From assembly GCA_036924085.1 (NCBI GenBank), contig JAVGWX010000004.1:11721916-11785915 (forward strand): a DNA stretch of 64,000 nt, written 5' to 3'. Below the pieces are notes generated by a model that was not told where the DNA came from, did no database searches, and saw only the letters and a list, made by a program, of their open reading frames with translations. Below, piece by piece: positions 59,564-64,000 of this stretch; the first letter of the stretch is position 1, and each line of letters begins with the position of its first letter. This DNA is from Ariolimax columbianus. Its lineage: Eukaryota; Mollusca; Gastropoda; Stylommatophora; Arionidae. Made by a program: the position numbers and the translations under genes.

Positions 59564-62010
59564 CCATCCTGCTGATCTGACGTCTATCCTCTGAGGTTCC
59601 ATCCTGCTGATCTGACGTCTGTCCTCTCCCATCCTGCTGATCTGACGTCTGTCCTCTGAGGTTCCATCCTGCTGATCTGGCGTCTGTCCTCTGAGGTGCC
59701 ATCCTGCTGATCTGACGACTGTCCTCTGAGGTGCCTTCCTGCTGATCTGACGTCTGTCCTCTGAGGTCCCATCCTGCTGATCTGACGTCTGTCCTCGGAG
59801 GTTCCATCCTGTTGATCTGACGTCTGTCCTCTGAGGTTCCATCCTGCTGATCTGACGACTATCCTCTGAGATGCCATCCTGCTGGTCTGACGTCTATCCT
59901 CTGAGGTTCCATCCTGCTGATCTGACGTCTGTCCTCTGAGGTTCCATCCTGCTGATCTGACGTCTGTCCTCTGAGGTTCCATCCTGCTGATCTGGCGACT
60001 GTCCACGTAGGTGCCATCCTGCTGATCTGACGTCTATCCTCTGAGGTTCCATCCTGCTGATCTGACGTCTGTCCTCTGAGGTGTCATCTTGCTGATCTGA
60101 CGTCTGTCCTCTGAGGTGCCATCCTGCTGATCTGACGTCTGTCTTCTGAGGTGCCATCCTGCTGATCTGAGGTCTGTCCTCCGAGGTTCCATCCTGCTGA
60201 TCTGACGTATGTCCTCTGAGGTCCCATCCTGCTGATCTGACGTCTATCCTCTGAGGTGCCATCCTGCTGATCTAAAGTCTGTCCTCTGATGTGCCATCCT
60301 GCTGATCTGATGTCTGTCCTCTGAGGTGCCATTCTACTTATCTGACGTCTGTCCTCTGAGGTTTTATCCTGCTGATCTGACGTCTGAGGATCCATCCTGC
60401 TGATCTGACGTCTGAGGATCCATTCTGCTGATCTGACGTCTGTCCTCTGAGGTTCCATCCTGCTGATCTGACGTATGTCCTCTGAGGTGTCATCCTGCGG
60501 ATCTGACGTCTGTCCTCTGAGGTGCCATCCTGCTGATCTGACGTCTGTCCTCTGAGGTGCCATCCCGCTGATCTGACGTCTGTCCTCTGAGGTTCCATCC
60601 CGCTGATCTGACGTCTGTCCTCTGAGGTTCCATCCTGCTGATCTGATGTCTGTCCTCTGAGGTTCCATCCTGCTGATCTGACGACTGTCCTCGGAGGTGC
60701 CATCCTGTTGATCTGACGTCTATCCTCTGAGGTTCCATCCTGCTGATCTGATGTCTGTCCTCTGAGGTGCATCCTGCTGATCTGACGTCTGTCCTCTGAG
60801 GTGCCATCCTGCTGATTTGACGTCTGTCCTCTGAAGTTCCATCCTGCTGATCTGACGTCTGTCCTCCGAGGTTCCATCCTGCTGATCTGACGTCTGTCCT
60901 CTGAGGTCCCATCCTGCTGATCTGACGTCTATCCTCTGAGGTGCCATCCTGCTGATCTAAAGTCTGTCCTCTGATGTGCCATCCTGCTGATCTGATGTCT
61001 GTCCTCTGAGGTGCCATTCTACTGATCTGACGTCTGTCCTCTGAGGTTTTATCCTGCTGATCTGACGTCTGAGGATCCATCCTGCTGATCTGACGTCTGA
61101 GGATCCATTCTGCTGATCTGACGTCTGTCCTCTGAGGTTCCATCCTGCTGATCTGACGTATGTCCTCTGAGGTGTCATCCTGCGGATCTGACGTCTGTCC
61201 TCTGAGGTGCCATCCTGCTGATCTGACGTCTGTCCTCTGAGGTGCCATCCCGCTGATCTGACGTCTGTCCTCTGAGGTTCCATCCCGCTGATCTGACGTC
61301 TGTCCTCTGAGGTTCCATCCTGCTGATCTGATGTCTGTCCTCTGAGGTTCCATCCTGCTGATCTGACGACTGTCCTCGGAGGTGCCATCCTGTTGATCTG
61401 ACGTCTATCCTCTGAGGTTCCATCCTGCTGATCTGATGTCTGTCCTCTGAGGTGCATCCTGCTGATCTGACGTCTGTCCTCTGAGGTGCCATCCTGCTGA
61501 TTTGACGTCTGTCCTCTGAAGTTCCATCCTGCTGATCTGACGTCTGCCCTCTGAGGTCCCATCCTGCTGATCTGACGTCTATCCTCTGAGGTTCCATCCT
61601 GCTGATCTGACGTCTGTCATCTGAGGTGCCATCCTGCCGATCTGATGTCTGTCCTCTGAGGTGCCATTCTACTTATCTGACGTCTGTCCTCTGAGGTTTC
61701 ATCCTGCTGATCTGACGTCTGTCCTCTGAGGTTCCATCCTGCTGATCTGACGTCTGAGGATCCATCCTGCTGATCTGACGTCTGAGGATCGATTCTGCTG
61801 ATCTGATGTCTGTCCTCTGAGGTGCATCCTGCTGATCTGACGTCTGTCCTCTGAGGTGCCATCCTGCTGATTTGACGTCTGTCTTCTGAGGTGCCATCCT
61901 GCTGATCTGACGTCTGTCCTCTGAGGTTCCATCCCGCTGATCTGACGTCTGTCCTCTGAGGTGCCATCCTGCTATCTCACGTCTGTCCTCTGAAGTGTCA
62001 TCCTGCTGAT
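59564..62010 (+). repeat. Satellite array, 35-bp unit, ~70 copies
   Basis: Units read ccatcctgctgatctgacgt followed by ctgtcctctgaggtt. A 28-bp variant ends gacgtctgaggat. A block of about 685 bp (60,180-60,864) is repeated at 60,865-61,549 and partly again to about 61,790. Shared rare variants such as tctaaagtc (60,271/60,956) show this. All three minus frames are open for 100-290 codons (RTDVRSAGW, EDRRQISRM, LRGQTSDQQ) because the unit lacks stop triplets there. These are artefacts. Each unit contains tgacgtc, one base short of a cAMP response element. Confidence 0.96.
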
Positions 62011-62156
62011 CACGTCTTATGATTCCGCGTGTCTTTACCTTTGGATTACCGGTTCAGTGGTTGCTGTGTCATCATCCAAAAGGTGGTCACTGACCGACTC
62101 CAAAATATCATCTCTATTATCCATATTACATGTATCGACTATGGGTGGCCTTTCAT

Positions 62157-62298
62157 GTCAGGTTGTCATCTCCTTCGTTTCCGTAAACACCAGCATGGCC
62201 AGGTCAGGTTTTCAGCTCTTTCGTTGCTGTAAACACAAGCAAGACCAGGTCAGGTTGTAAGCTCTTTCGTTGCTGTAAACACCAGCATGACCGGGTCA
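62157..62298 (+). repeat. Tandem repeat, 46-bp unit, 3 copies
   Basis: Copies begin gtcaggtt at 62,157, 62,203 and 62,249. They share ctttcgttgctgtaaacacc then agcatgaccagg. No coding evidence. Confidence 0.9.
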
Positions 62299-62519
62299 GT
62301 AGGTTCAAGCTCCTGAGGTTGTAATGCTTCATCTTCTCTCCACTAATTCCGTAGACAACTCTTTATTTTTTTCCGTGAACCGATGCTATAGTTCTAGCCT
62401 GGTGAGGTTCACGAAGGAGACTGCGTTTCAAATCTTCGCCAGTCCCCTACATCTGTTCGAGCAAGAGCTATTTAGAGCATATTTCTATTTCTGTACACTA
62501 TGACATGACAGATTTTATG

Positions 62520-62815
62520 TTGTATCACACATAAAGGTCAAGGTAGTCCCAGTCACTGCCATCAGGGTCTGAAGATCTTTGTCTGCCCATCTCTACCAAA
62601 TTTGTCTTCGCTGTCATTTTCTGGTTTGTATTCTTTGCACTTATCTCTCCATTTCGTCTTCATGGATCGTTTAATGAATGTCTTTGCTTCTTTATAGCGA
62701 GTCTCCGTGCCACCATTTCCCGGTTTTGCGAGCTCATTTGCTTTCACTTCCAAAGATTCCTTAGTGGGCCAGAATCCATTGTAGGACGATCGGTTTTTTT
62801 GAGATAGCAACCTGA
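62520..62815 (-). pseudogene. Non-LTR retrotransposon RNase H domain, C-terminal fragment
   Basis: On the minus strand, SLEVKANELAKPGNGG resembles the end of LINE RNase H domains ('GNEKADELAK.G'), with Asn where the Asp is expected. It is followed by YKEAKTFIKRSMKTKWRDK and DGQTKIFRP, the linker before 'FRLRTGH' in the same LINE group as the 3' end at 23,971-24,327. The two fragments overlap by about 30 residues in family coordinates. Upstream (62,825-63,240, minus) the sequence is decayed and contains the complement of a C run. The frame ends shortly after IFRP. Confidence 0.65.
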
Positions 62816-62999
62816 CGTTGTATTTTATTTCGTGTGAAAGTCTATCCTGTTTGGGGCTTGAGATGTTTTGACGGATAATAATCTAAGTTTGTCCTTGTAC
62901 AGCTGCTGCTTCAGCTCTGAAATTGGTACAAGTCTATTCTGCTGATACGTAGTGGAATCGAATGTCCCCATTTGAGTGTGTGATTTAAATTTCAATGTG

Positions 63000-63018
63000 C
63001 CCCCCCCCCCCCCCCCCC
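63000..63018. repeat. Poly(C) run
   Basis: Nineteen consecutive C bases. Minus-strand frames read it as glycine. Similar C runs occur at 17,075 and 24,880. Confidence 0.95.
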
Positions 63019-63872
63019 ATTTCGTTCTCGTGGCCGGTCCATTTGTGTGCACAAGCGTCCGGGAGTTGCCAGGATACTGTCTCCGGAGCTCATGTAGAAC
63101 GGGAATTGTTTGTTCTGTTGCCGTCTGCTCACGTTTCTTCGTTATCTACGGAACCTCCAAAATTATTTTAGATGACCCTAACTCTGTATCTATGGTTCTG
63201 GAAAGAGTGCTTCGCACTTTTCAATTTCAGTTTTAATGATATGTTCATGCTTTATGTGAATATTTGTGATTCTCTTGCGCAATGATTGAGTCTGACACGA
63301 ATATGGATCTAATTAAAAAGGTCTCAGATAGCGGAAGTCACTGCCTCAGTCTCCATTATCATACTGGAGGTTACTATCATGTATGTCCCATTCTGCTCGG
63401 CAACGACAGTGCCTTTCACTCTAGCACTCTATGAAGTCATCATTGACTCCGTTTCGTAATGTGAATAGTTTTGTTAACCACTTTAAACTAACGTCCAACA
63501 TTAGGATGTATCAGCAAACTTATGGTCTAGTGATCTCGAACTGTCGTGTTTCAGTGCTGATTAAACAGTGACTTGTTAAGTCTACCAGCTAACAGTCCAT
63601 TGTGTCATGTTGTGAAGTAGACAGGATACACTTCAAGTAAAGGATATGGCCGTAAGATAGAGGATGCATAATTATACAGTTTATCTCGCCTAGATGCTTG
63701 GCGTTATGGATGTCCTTGATTTTCCATTTCTATTTGGGTTCGACCATACTAGCTGGGAGACTTCATCTTTCATTGGTCTAGTGTTCTAGTTTTAGGAATT
63801 TCCCCGCCCCCGTCTTCTCTCTGCTTGTGCGTTGGCTCATCGTTGTTCAGATCTAATCGACGTCCTGAAGAC
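63019..63872. other. Unassigned DNA
   Basis: No gene or element is recognised. An 86-codon plus frame at 62,976-63,236 runs through the poly(C) and has no motif. Confidence 0.5.
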
Positions 63873-64000
63873 TGGTTGTTGTCTAGTTACGTTGTCCGCC
63901 TCCACATGGTTGTTGTCTAGTTACGTTGTCCGCCTCCACATGGTTGTTGTCTAGTTACGTCGTCCGCCTCCACATGGTTGTTGTCGAGTTACGTTGTCCG
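63873..64000 (+). repeat. Minisatellite, 34-bp unit, at least 3.8 copies, cut by the window end
   Basis: Units read tggttgttgtctagttacgt followed by tgtccgcctccaca. Copies differ only by single bases (cgtcgtcc, gtcgagtt). The array continues beyond the window. Confidence 0.93.

Noticed and set aside
59543..61967. Minus-strand frames up to 287 codons with RTDVRSAGW-type repeats
   Set aside because: The 35-bp unit lacks stop triplets on this strand, so all three frames are open. This is expected from the repeat alone.

Overview
This window looks like repeat-rich animal nuclear DNA. No intact protein-coding gene could be supported. I infer a lophotrochozoan, probably a mollusc, from the mix of non-LTR retrotransposon tails, mariner-like elements, a tRNA-type SINE and many unrelated minisatellites. 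That assignment is family-level inference and could be wrong. There is no bacterial-style gene organisation. Nearly all long open frames are by-products of tandem repeats whose unit length is a multiple of three.

Positions 1-25,700 are AT-rich, mostly unassigned DNA. They carry decayed transposons: an internally deleted mariner (4.68-5.2 kb), a fold-back mariner with long inverted arms and a foreign insert (17.88-19.23 kb), and a shorter related mariner that keeps part of the catalytic domain (22.74-23.55 kb). There are also at least six non-LTR retrotransposon fragments, from reverse transcriptase C-termini and 3' ends (3.05, 6.93, 13.26, 14.86, 21.83 and 23.97 kb). At least a dozen unrelated minisatellites, with units of 17-79 bp, lie between them. 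Several touch the end of a retrotransposon fragment.

Positions 25,722-58,497 form one satellite block of about 32.8 kb. It opens with a 24-bp subfamily and changes near 26.4 kb to a pyrimidine-rich unit of about 36 bp with shorter variants. Large segments inside it are duplicated in tandem with different periods (about 0.92, 0.99, 1.4, 1.75, 1.9, 2.45, 2.72 and 3.1 kb). A 100-N assembly gap lies at 55,939-56,038, and the copy just left of it carries many single-base indels.

Positions 58,500-64,000 hold a second copy of a dispersed repeat also found at 20.6 kb, a 2.4-kb array of a 35-bp unit with a TGACGTC core and a 685-bp higher-order repeat, an RNase H fragment of a non-LTR element on the minus strand, and a 34-bp array that runs off the end of the window.

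The genes do not work together as a pathway. The biology visible here is tandem-repeat turnover and transposon decay. I found no clear sign of a novel enzymatic or defence system. The most distinctive features are the giant strand-asymmetric satellite with several duplication periods, and the fold-back mariner.
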